22,546 nt of DNA from SIG672 sp045535095 (GTDB lineage: Bacteria > Bacillota > Clostridia > Oscillospirales > CAG-272), in assembly GCA_045535095.1 (NCBI GenBank), contig JAZSKY010000070.1, positions 1 to 22,546 of the forward strand, written 5' to 3'. Below the pieces are notes generated by a model. That model did not search any database. It had not been told where the DNA came from and worked only from the letters and a program-made list of their open reading frames with translations. Positions within the stretch are counted from its first letter, which is position 1. Each line of letters begins with the position of its first letter. Positions 7,185 through 14,055 of this stretch are shown here, in pieces. The position numbers were made by a program, and so were the translations under genes.

Positions 7185-8522
7185 ATGAAACTTTTTAGCA
7201 TTAAAAATATGACTAGAGCGCTGGCGATGATCCTCATCATCGCCACCGCGCTCACCGCTTTCGTCTCCTGTAAAAAGGACGAAGAGGGCGCAGGCGCAGA
7301 GCATATCGACTATGCAGCTTCTGTAAAGCTCGATATGAACTCGTCCTCTCTTAAAAAAGAGGTTACCGTTAAATCGTTTATTGACGGTGACACCACCCAT
7401 TTCCATATTGATCCCTCGGTAGTTTCCACGGGCGTTCTCAAGGCAAGATATCTTGCTGTAAATACCCCCGAATCTACGGGAAAAATAGAAGAGTGGGGAA
7501 AGACTGCGGCAAACTTCACCAAGGAAAAGCTTTCGGGCGCTACCTCTATCTACGTCGAGTCTGACGACGATAAGTGGAACCTCGACTCGACCGGTGACCG
7601 TCACCTCGTTTGGGTATGGTACAAGGGTGAGGGCGACGCAGATTACAGAAACCTCAACATCGAAATTCTCCAGAACGGTCTTGCAAAGGCATCAAGCTCG
7701 GCGAACAATAAGTACGGCGAGACTTGTATGGCAGCGCTGAATCAGGCGAAGGCGGAGACCCTTCACCTCTTCTCGACCGATAAGGATCCTCTGTTCCCCT
7801 ACGGACAGGCAACCGAGCTTACTCTTAAAGAGCTTCGCACCAATATCGAAAGCTACGACGGACAGAAGGTAGCGTTCGAGGGCGTGATCTCCAAGATCCA
7901 CAGCAATACTGCATACGTGGAAGAGTATGACGAGGAGAGCGGTCTTTACTACGGAATGACCGTATATTACGGCTTCGCACTCAGCGGAACCGGACTCGGT
8001 ATGATGAAGGTCGGAAACAGACTCCGTATCGTGGGTAGCGTTCAGTTCTACGAAACGGGCGGCACCTATCAGGTATCGGGACTTCAGTACTCCGATATGA
8101 GACCGAACGATCCTAACAACATTCAGCTTATCAGCGAGAACAATACTCCCTCCTTTAAGCTGACCAACGCAGAAACCTTCAAGAACAGCTCTGTTGAGCT
8201 TATTATTGGCGAAGAAAAGAAGACCTTTACCTACGCAGAGCTTGCAATGTCTACCTCGGTAGAGATGCAGAATCTCGTAGTTAAGAGTCTCTACACCACC
8301 GATAATGAAGCAAGCTCCTCGAACGGCGCGATCACCATTACCTGCGAGGTAAACGGTGTTACCGTAGCAGTTCGTACCGAGGTCCTCAAGGACGAGAGCG
8401 GCGCTATCATTACTCAGGATATTTTCGCAGGCAAGACGATAGACGTGCGCGGCATAGTTGATTACTATGACGGTAGCTATCAGATCAAGGTATATTCCTT
8501 CTCGGATATCCACATTCACTGA
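7185..8522 (+). CDS. Surface lipoprotein with staphylococcal-nuclease (TNase) domain and OB folds
   Basis: A 445-residue predicted lipoprotein: basic N-terminus, hydrophobic core, Cys29 in FVSC. Residues about 58-200 match the SNase fold, a Ca-dependent nuclease of DNA and RNA. Visible equivalents of the S. aureus active site are Asp69 (IDGDT; Asp21), Arg88 (KARYL; Arg35), Glu96 (NTPE; Glu43) and Arg139 (GDRHLVW; Arg87), plus the late helix motif LQNGLAKA. The Ca ligand Asp40 is replaced by Asn93. Two OB-like beta modules follow (about 212-305 and 360-443), an arrangement reminiscent of B. subtilis YhcR, which joins OB folds to an SNase domain. The ATG lies 6 nt after the binding-protein stop with only a weak AGGCAGG upstream, implying translational coupling to the importer. 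Predicted role: cutting extracellular nucleic acid at the cell surface. Confidence 0.85.
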   Translation: MKLFSIKNMTRALAMILIIATALTAFVSCKKDEEGAGAEHIDYAASVKLDMNSSSLKKEVTVKSFIDGDTTHFHIDPSVVSTGVLKARYLAVNTPESTGKIEEWGKTAANFTKEKLSGATSIYVESDDDKWNLDSTGDRHLVWVWYKGEGDADYRNLNIEILQNGLAKASSSANNKYGETCMAALNQAKAETLHLFSTDKDPLFPYGQATELTLKELRTNIESYDGQKVAFEGVISKIHSNTAYVEEYDEESGLYYGMTVYYGFALSGTGLGMMKVGNRLRIVGSVQFYETGGTYQVSGLQYSDMRPNDPNNIQLISENNTPSFKLTNAETFKNSSVELIIGEEKKTFTYAELAMSTSVEMQNLVVKSLYTTDNEASSSNGAITITCEVNGVTVAVRTEVLKDESGAIITQDIFAGKTIDVRGIVDYYDGSYQIKVYSFSDIHIH

Positions 8523-8543
8523 TTTAAATTTTAAAATTTAAAT
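8522..8543. promoter_or_regulatory. 22-bp perfect all-A/T palindrome
   Basis: A perfect palindrome (ATTTAAATTTT followed by its complement) that begins at the last base of the nuclease stop codon and fills half of the 45-nt gap before the next lipoprotein gene, ahead of its AAAGGAG ribosome binding site. It could be an operator, an mRNA-stabilising hairpin or a weak attenuator. There is no U-tract, so a terminator is unlikely. It shares AAATTT half-sites with the inverted repeat at 2732-2755. Confidence 0.4.
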
Positions 8544-8567
8544 AAAATAAAAAAAGGAGTGTAACTT

Positions 8568-10997
8568 ATGAAAAAGTTAATCTCAATTTTCCTTCTTCTT
8601 GCTATGTGCGTAACTATGTTCGCGGCGTGCAAGGACAAAGAAGACGCAGGTCTCACCGAGGCTGCAGAGTACCTCTTCGCTCTTTACAGCAAGGACGCGA
8701 AGACCACCGCTTCTGACTACGACGTAGTTGGAGCAGTAAAAGTTGGCGACGTTACCTATACCGTTGAGTGGTCGGTAAACGTCAGCGAAGACAAGGTTAA
8801 GATCGTTCCCAGCGAAAAAGCAGGTATGATCACCGTTGACGTCTTCGAAAAGACCCAGGAAGCATTCACCTACACCCTCACCGCAACCATTAAGAACGAT
8901 AGTGGCGACAGCATCGTTAAGACCTTCGAGCGCGAAGTTCCTAAGTATGACGTTACCACTTGGGACGCTTACATGGCTGCAAAGGAAGGCGACACCGTAA
9001 GAGTTGAAGGTATCGTTGTTGCAATCAACTCCAAGGAAAAGGGCAACACCAGAAACCACCTCTTCCTTATGGACGAGAGTGGCAAGGGCGGCTACTACTC
9101 CTACCAGATGGAAGCTGACCCGATCAAGGATCTCGGTATCGAGGTTGGTATGACCGTAAGCGTTGCAGGACCTTGCTCACCTTACAACGGCATGCAGGAG
9201 ATCAAGGGCGGTACCGCTACTATCCTTGACAAGACCATCAAGACCTTCGATTATATCGATCTTACCGATAAGGTAACCGCAGAAACCGATTTCAACCAGT
9301 ACGTAGCACTCCCTGTAACCTTCAAGGGCGTAACCCTTGGTTCGCAGGACCTCGAGGGATCGCATCAGTACCTCTACTTCGAGCTTAACGGCGTTAAGAT
9401 GTACGTAAGATCCTACGCTACCGATTTCCCCACCAACCTCAAGGCAGATGATAAGGCAACTATGGACGCTGACCATGCAGCTCACTTCGGCTGGAAGGCA
9501 GACGTTAGCGGTATCATGATCACCTACAGCGGCGCACCCTACCTCATTCCTACTTCTGTAACTCCTTTCACCAACTACGTTGAAGTTATCAAGACTCCCG
9601 CAGAGAAGGTTGCAGCAGAGAAGGAAGCTATCAAGTTTGACGCATCTTACAGCAGCGACGCAGTTATCGACCTCGCTGCAACCGGTAAGTATTATAGCGA
9701 CGTTACCATCACTTGGGCAACCAGCGATGCAACCAACGCAGCTATCGCAGACGGCAAGCTTAACCTCGTTATTCCCAACGATGCAGTTGAAGTAACCCTC
9801 ACCGCTACCATTACCTGCGGCGACGTTACCGACACCAAGACCATCAAGATCAAGCTCTCCAAGGTTATCACTCCTATCAAGGATATCCTTGCAATGAACG
9901 TAACTGCTGATACTACCGATAAGTATATCGTAGCAGGCGTTGTTACCGAGATCAAGAACACCACCTACGGTAACCTCTATATTACCGACGCTGAAGGCAA
10001 CACTCTCTACATCTACGGTCTCTATGATACCGAAGGCAAGAGATTTGACGCTATGGCAAACAAGCCCGCAGTAGGCGACTACATCGTAGTTAACTCGATC
10101 GTATCTGTTTACCAGGGCACAATTCAGCTCAAGAACGCTACCGTTACTTCTATCACTAACCCCTCCACCATTCCTGAGGTTACCACCATCGGTTCCGCTC
10201 TTACCGGCGACACCACCGAGAAGTACCTCGTTACCGGTGTTGTTGATGAGATCGCAAACACCACCTATGGAAACCTTTATATTAAGGACGAGGCAGGCAA
10301 CAAGTTCTACGTTTACGGAGTTTACAGCGAAAACGGAGCACTCAGATTTGACGCTATGACCAAGAAGCCCGCAGTAGGCGACACTATCACCGTTTACGGT
10401 ATTCTCTCGATCTACAAGAGCGAACCTCAGTTCAAGAACGCTTGGGTAGTAGTTCTTACTCCTAAGGCAGCAGAGGGTGGCGACACCGAGACTGACGCTC
10501 CTGCAGGCGACGCTCCCGCAGGCGGCGACAATGCCGGCACCACCACTCCTCCCGCAGGCGATACTCCTGCAGCAGGCACTGTAAAGGTTGTTGTTTCCGA
10601 GTATGCAACCACTAATAGCTGGGTTGACGGAAACTCCGGCTCCGCATACGGCGAAATGAAGCTTAACAACGATATTACTGCTACCGCTACCGGTACCGCA
10701 GTTGGATCCTACGCTCTTAACACCGGTAAGTATTACAGCAGCAATGGCACATGGAGATTTTACCAGACCGAGTCCGGTACTCTTACCATTAAGGCAGCTG
10801 CCGGTAAGACCATTACCTCTGTAAAGATTACCTATTCTGTTAAGAACACCGGCGTTCTTATGAACGGCACCGCACAGGTTGCATCCGATGCAGTTGTTAA
10901 CGTAAACGCTAACTCGATCACCCTTACTGTTGGTCAGACCGGTACCGCTACTAACGGACAGGTTCAGATCACCGCTATCGAGGTTATCTACGCTTAA
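8568..10997 (+). CDS. Large modular lipoprotein with Ig-like and multiple OB-fold domains
   Basis: An 809-residue predicted lipoprotein with lipobox FAAC (Cys21). Modules read from the sequence: an atrophied-Ig-like domain (about 45-125), an OB-like domain (130-221), a second OB-like region (232-333), an Ig-like domain (341-432), two nearly identical OB folds in tandem (438-530 and 541-631, both with TTYGNLYI, YGxY and KPAVGD), a Gly/Pro/Ala/Thr/Asp linker (635-671) and a C-terminal beta-sandwich-like domain (672-809). No catalytic motif is recognisable, so it is probably a binding or scaffold protein. OB folds of this type accompany secreted nucleases such as YhcR, and the upstream gene has the same kind of module, so nucleic-acid binding is my leading inference; carbohydrate binding is the alternative. 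Optimal-codon use is extreme, suggesting abundant expression. AAAGGAG lies 8 nt before the ATG. Confidence 0.85.
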   Translation: MKKLISIFLLLAMCVTMFAACKDKEDAGLTEAAEYLFALYSKDAKTTASDYDVVGAVKVGDVTYTVEWSVNVSEDKVKIVPSEKAGMITVDVFEKTQEAFTYTLTATIKNDSGDSIVKTFEREVPKYDVTTWDAYMAAKEGDTVRVEGIVVAINSKEKGNTRNHLFLMDESGKGGYYSYQMEADPIKDLGIEVGMTVSVAGPCSPYNGMQEIKGGTATILDKTIKTFDYIDLTDKVTAETDFNQYVALPVTFKGVTLGSQDLEGSHQYLYFELNGVKMYVRSYATDFPTNLKADDKATMDADHAAHFGWKADVSGIMITYSGAPYLIPTSVTPFTNYVEVIKTPAEKVAAEKEAIKFDASYSSDAVIDLAATGKYYSDVTITWATSDATNAAIADGKLNLVIPNDAVEVTLTATITCGDVTDTKTIKIKLSKVITPIKDILAMNVTADTTDKYIVAGVVTEIKNTTYGNLYITDAEGNTLYIYGLYDTEGKRFDAMANKPAVGDYIVVNSIVSVYQGTIQLKNATVTSITNPSTIPEVTTIGSALTGDTTEKYLVTGVVDEIANTTYGNLYIKDEAGNKFYVYGVYSENGALRFDAMTKKPAVGDTITVYGILSIYKSEPQFKNAWVVVLTPKAAEGGDTETDAPAGDAPAGGDNAGTTTPPAGDTPAAGTVKVVVSEYATTNSWVDGNSGSAYGEMKLNNDITATATGTAVGSYALNTGKYYSSNGTWRFYQTESGTLTIKAAAGKTITSVKITYSVKNTGVLMNGTAQVASDAVVNVNANSITLTVGQTGTATNGQVQITAIEVIYA
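9912..10448 (+). repeat. internal tandem duplication of an OB-fold module
   Basis: Two in-frame copies of about 235 bp (9912-10145 and 10212-10448) within the 809-residue lipoprotein gene encode OB folds that align with one single-residue gap. The nucleotide sequence is clearly related as well (for example AACACCACCTA in both). It indicates domain duplication inside the gene, not a mobile repeat. Confidence 0.8.
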
Positions 10998-11018
10998 GTA
11001 AGATACTTTAATAAACAC

Positions 11019-11049
11019 AAAGCGTCCGCTTTTTGCGGACGCTTTTGTT
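11019..11049 (+). terminator. Rho-independent terminator of the transporter/nuclease block
   Basis: Perfect 11-bp GC-rich stem AAAGCGTCCGC (11019-11029) with GCGGACGCTTT (11035-11045), a T5 loop and a trailing TTTTGTTATTT. It is the first strong terminator after 2787, so it defines the 3' end of the importer-nuclease-OB lipoprotein transcript. Confidence 0.92.
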
Positions 11050-11071
11050 ATTTCGTTTTGTATGCTCGCTC

Positions 11072-11100
11072 TTGACAAAAGTCGAAAAATCTGCTAAAAT
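11072..11100 (+). promoter_or_regulatory. SigA-type promoter of the RNase lipoprotein gene
   Basis: Perfect -35 TTGACA (11072-11077), 17-bp spacer, -10 TAAAAT (11095-11100, one mismatch), 34 nt before the start codon. It shows that the barnase-like gene is transcribed separately from the upstream block. Confidence 0.85.
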
Positions 11101-11134
11101 TACAGGGTAAACTATAAAAAATAAAGGAAAATAT

Positions 11135-12328
11135 ATGAAAAGAAGAATTTCACTCTCTCTGCTTTCTCTTTTTCTTGCACTGACCGTCATTTTCTCGGTC
11201 GCGTGTACGGGCGAGGAGTTGCCGATAAGCAGTATCGATATACAGGGCGAACGCGTAACGCTTGAGATAGGCTCGACCTATACGCTTCACACAAACGCGC
11301 CCGATGATATTTCGGACGATCTTGCGTGGAGCGCGTCAAACACCTCTGTCTCGGTCGATGAAAACGGACTCGTTACCGCACTTGAAATAGGAAAAGTAAT
11401 AGTAACGGTCAAATATAAGGCTCTCAGCGATACTATTATGATCGAGGTCGTCGAGGAAGATCCCGATAAGCTCGATGATGCCGAAAAAGAGGACTTTTAC
11501 GGTGACTACGATCCCGCAGACAGCCACGAGGAGGCGCTCGAGCGCTCAAAGCTCGGACTTCTCTCGGGACTTATTGAGACGCCCGACCAGAAGCCGTATA
11601 TCGCGTCCTATCAGCCTAAGGTGGGAAGCACCTTTATAAAGAATACCGATCAGAACTACCTTGACGATAACACCTATATCGTCGTCGATGCCTACGGCAG
11701 AGAAATACTCAGAGTCTATAAGGGCGGCGGATATATTACGCTCGAGGAGGTTGCGGCGTACATGTATGCCTTCGGAGACGTCCCCGCAAACTACGTTTCA
11801 AGTAAAAATACCAAGCCGACAAGCAGTATCTGGGGCGAGTATCTTCGTCTCAACCACTCGAAATTCAGCGGAAGCACCTCCAAATATCCATACGAGCCCG
11901 AGCTTCCCGATATAAGCGGATGCGGCGGAAACCTTGAGTACTACGAAATCGACATCGGCACAACGGGTACAGACTGCGATCCCGGATATTCTGTTGCGAT
12001 ATATAATGACGGAAACAGAATAACACGCGGCGCGGCAAGAATCGTTTACGCTCGCTTTGAGAGAAACGGGGATAAGGTCACCGATCCGAATGAAAAGTAC
12101 GTTTTCTATACCTATAATCACTATAACGATTTTCAGGAATATCTCAATTATTACGGTGGTTGGGGCGAAATGTTCGGTAACGTGACGGGTGGCGGAGAGC
12201 TTTCGAGTAAGACTAACTGCAGTCCCACTCCGTACGTAGCGGTCACTCTTTCGTCCTTTAAAACAAAGAGCGTTCCTATCGTGCTTTATTACTATGACGC
12301 ATATAAATATTCGCTTTTAAGTGCATAA
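11135..12328 (+). CDS. Surface lipoprotein with Ig-like domain and barnase-like ribonuclease domain
   Basis: A 397-residue predicted lipoprotein (lipobox SVAC, Cys24). Residues about 31-106 form a BIG_2-type Ig-like domain (ISSIDI, LEIGSTYTL, GLVTALEIGKVIVTV). After an acidic linker (107-130), residues about 155-340 align by eye with barnase of the microbial RNase N1/T1 superfamily: ITLEEVAAYMYAFGDVPANY parallels barnase TFDGVADYLQTYHKLPDNY. The catalytic set is all present: Glu271 (barnase Glu73), Arg298 and Arg302 spaced as Arg83/Arg87 in RGAARIVY, and His329 (His102) in YNHYNDF. A 60-residue C-terminal extension and three Cys (263, 281, 361) are unlike barnase. Predicted activity: endonucleolytic RNA cleavage outside the cell. 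AAAGGA supports ATG 11135. No barstar-like inhibitor gene is adjacent, and lipid export would keep the enzyme away from cellular RNA. ATA and other rarer codons are much commoner here than in the upstream lipoproteins. Confidence 0.82.
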   Translation: MKRRISLSLLSLFLALTVIFSVACTGEELPISSIDIQGERVTLEIGSTYTLHTNAPDDISDDLAWSASNTSVSVDENGLVTALEIGKVIVTVKYKALSDTIMIEVVEEDPDKLDDAEKEDFYGDYDPADSHEEALERSKLGLLSGLIETPDQKPYIASYQPKVGSTFIKNTDQNYLDDNTYIVVDAYGREILRVYKGGGYITLEEVAAYMYAFGDVPANYVSSKNTKPTSSIWGEYLRLNHSKFSGSTSKYPYEPELPDISGCGGNLEYYEIDIGTTGTDCDPGYSVAIYNDGNRITRGAARIVYARFERNGDKVTDPNEKYVFYTYNHYNDFQEYLNYYGGWGEMFGNVTGGGELSSKTNCSPTPYVAVTLSSFKTKSVPIVLYYYDAYKYSLLSA

Positions 12329-12356
12329 AAAAAGACGAGAAATTTCTCGTCTTTTT
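12329..12356. terminator. shared bidirectional terminator between convergent genes
   Basis: A perfect 28-nt palindrome (arms 12329-12342 and 12343-12356; core GACGAGAAATTTCTCGTC) with A-rich and T-rich ends serves both directions. It starts one base after the RNase lipoprotein stop and ends 3 nt from the surE stop, separating the surface-protein genes from the salvage operon. Confidence 0.92.
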
Positions 12357-12359
12357 CTT

Positions 12360-13076
12360 TTATAAATTTTTCAGATTTTCGTAAGCGGTAAAATCGGTAC
12401 GCGATACCGCAAGAGGCGTTACCGAAATATATCCGGCTCTCATAGCGTCAATATCCTTGCCAAGATCGGGAATCTCGGTAGGAACAGGCTCGCCCTCCTG
12501 AATATACATATCGTTTCCGCGACTCACAAATCTGTCCGAGAAATAAACTCCGCCCTGACGGGTGATCTTTATTCCGCTGACCGAAAGGGGAACGTTTATG
12601 TTGTAAAGATCCGCCTTCGAGAGAAGATCGTTTTCGCAGAAGAAATCGTATATTCTGTCGAGATTTTCATAAGCCACGTCGAACGTCGGCGTGTCGGTCG
12701 AGATCGCAATTCCCTTGATTCCTACTCGTGCGCCCTCGTAGATAGCGCCTATCGTGCCCGAATATACTATATCGTCGCCGAGATTGTATCCGTAGTTTAT
12801 TCCCGAAAGAAGAAGGTCGAAGTCCTCGCAAAGTCCTGCCGTTGCAAAGCGGACGCAGTCTGCGGGTGTAGAGTCAACGTAGTATGCTCTGATAGAGGGG
12901 TCGAGATCGACCTTTTTTATTTCGATCTCCGAGCAAAAATCAATAGACTGACTTTTTCCGCTCTGCTCGGATTTAGGCGCGATAAGAGTGACCTCTCCGA
13001 GTTTCGTCGCCCATTTTGCAAGATGCAGAATGGACGGGGAAAGGTATCCGTCGTCGTTGGTTATAAGAATTTTCAC
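12360..13076 (-). CDS. surE: 5'/3'-nucleotidase SurE
   Basis: A 238-residue cytoplasmic metal-dependent phosphatase that removes phosphate from nucleoside 5'- and 3'-monophosphates; family members can also trim short polyphosphate. Seen are the N-terminal TNDDG motif (Asp8, Asp9 as metal ligands), the SEQSG loop (36-40), SGINYGYNLG (91-100, Asn94 as metal ligand) and SGTIGAIYEG (106-115). Length is typical. It starts at GTG 13076, overlapping the stop of the upstream NrnA-type gene by 4 bp (GTGA), with GAGGG 6 nt before it. It is the last gene of the ten-gene operon. There it would convert nucleotides from NrnA into nucleosides for the phosphorylases upstream. Confidence 0.93.
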   Translation of the reverse strand: MKILITNDDGYLSPSILHLAKWATKLGEVTLIAPKSEQSGKSQSIDFCSEIEIKKVDLDPSIRAYYVDSTPADCVRFATAGLCEDFDLLLSGINYGYNLGDDIVYSGTIGAIYEGARVGIKGIAISTDTPTFDVAYENLDRIYDFFCENDLLSKADLYNINVPLSVSGIKITRQGGVYFSDRFVSRGNDMYIQEGEPVPTEIPDLGKDIDAMRAGYISVTPLAVSRTDFTAYENLKNL

Positions 13077-14053
13077 AGCCAGCCCTCGTTACTTTCCTTG
13101 AATTCCTTAAGACGTGCGTCGGCATCGGCAATAAGAGACGCCATTTCGTCCAAGCTGTAAACGGTCGCACCGCAAGCGCAGGCGTGTCCGCCTCCGTTGT
13201 ACTTTTCTGCAATCGGATTTACAGTTACGAATCTCGAACGCAGACGAACGCGGATCGAATCGTCCGCATTGTCGATAAATGCGATCCAGATGAGAGAATT
13301 TTTGATCGATTCCATATAAGATACCGATGCGCTTGCCTCCTCTGAGGTGAGCGAAAAGGCTTCCTGCATCTCGCGCGTGACGTGCAGATACGCAACTCCG
13401 TTTTCGCTTATCTGCATCTTTTCGTAAACGTACGCCTGGAATTTCAGAGTGTGGAATTCCTTCATATAGAGATTTGCGTGAAGTGTATCGAGGTCAACGC
13501 CCATATCGAGAAGCATTCCCGCAAGGCGAAGCGTTTCGCCTGAGACCGATCTGAAACGGAATCTGCCTGAGTCTGTTACCATTCCCGCGTAGATGTAGGT
13601 TGCTGCCTCAACGTTTATCTTAAGCTCGTCTTTAAAGGTGTTGTAGAAGTCTGCAACCATTTCGCATACAGACGATCTTTCCTCCTCAACCCACTCGTAA
13701 TCGGCGTAATGCTCGAGGTTTATGTGGTGGTCAAACTTTATCTTCTCGCGGCAGAGCATAAATTTCTGATTGGATATTCTGTCGGACGTTGCCGTATCGA
13801 GAATAAGCGCAAGAGCGTCCGCATAGAAGGAGTCCTCAACTGCACTGTCCTCGCTTCCGAGGAATGAAACGTAGTCAGAGTAATCGTCGTTTATAAGGCG
13901 GATATCCTTCTCGGGGAAGGTGAGACGGAGTATCTCGCGAAGACCCTTGGTCGAGCCGACCGCGTCTCCGTCGGGACGCTTGTGACGGAAGATGATTATC
14001 TTGTCATATTCCTTGATTTTGTTAAGTATCGTTTGTTTTGCAGTAAGACTCAT
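13073..14053 (-). CDS. nrnA: NrnA-type DHH/DHHA1 phosphoesterase, second copy (oligoribonuclease / pAp phosphatase family)
   Basis: A 326-residue cytoplasmic Mn-dependent phosphoesterase. B. subtilis NrnA degrades 2-5-nt oligonucleotides and dephosphorylates pAp. DHH domain motifs are RHKRPDGDA (His24, Asp28, Asp30), LDTATSDR (Asp86), FDHH (108-110) and TDSGRFRF (Asp161). The DHHA1 domain ends in GGGHACACGA (287-296). Compared with its neighbour it keeps the DTA..DR and IRVRxRS stretches of B. subtilis NrnA, suggesting it is the more canonical copy for substrate recognition. CAGGAG lies 8 nt before ATG 14053; the gap from the other copy is 2 nt and the overlap with surE is 4 bp. Exact substrate (short RNA, short DNA, pAp or a cyclic dinucleotide product) cannot be decided from sequence. 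Confidence 0.9.
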   Translation of the reverse strand: MSLTAKQTILNKIKEYDKIIIFRHKRPDGDAVGSTKGLREILRLTFPEKDIRLINDDYSDYVSFLGSEDSAVEDSFYADALALILDTATSDRISNQKFMLCREKIKFDHHINLEHYADYEWVEEERSSVCEMVADFYNTFKDELKINVEAATYIYAGMVTDSGRFRFRSVSGETLRLAGMLLDMGVDLDTLHANLYMKEFHTLKFQAYVYEKMQISENGVAYLHVTREMQEAFSLTSEEASASVSYMESIKNSLIWIAFIDNADDSIRVRLRSRFVTVNPIAEKYNGGGHACACGATVYSLDEMASLIADADARLKEFKESNEGWL

Positions 14054-14055
14054 TT

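Noticed and set aside
5805..7604. 599-codon open frame on the minus strand
   Set aside because: It is antisense to the binding-protein and SNase genes, whose sense frames have signal peptides, ribosome binding sites and family motifs. It is an artefact of biased codon use that avoids the codons giving antisense stops.
9912..10448. tandem repeat as a mobile or CRISPR-like element
   Set aside because: The two copies are in frame, encode complete OB folds and differ by many scattered substitutions, which fits domain duplication.
9177..11078. 633-codon open frame on the minus strand
   Set aside because: Antisense shadow of the codon-biased OB lipoprotein gene; it even runs through that gene's terminator. 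Low-complexity Cys/Gly/Asn-rich product with no family resemblance.
11135..12328. toxin-immunity or polymorphic toxin interpretation of the barnase-like gene
   Set aside because: There is no barstar or other small immunity gene next to it, no secretion-system or repeat-filled toxin delivery region, and the N-terminus is an ordinary lipoprotein signal with an Ig-like spacer.
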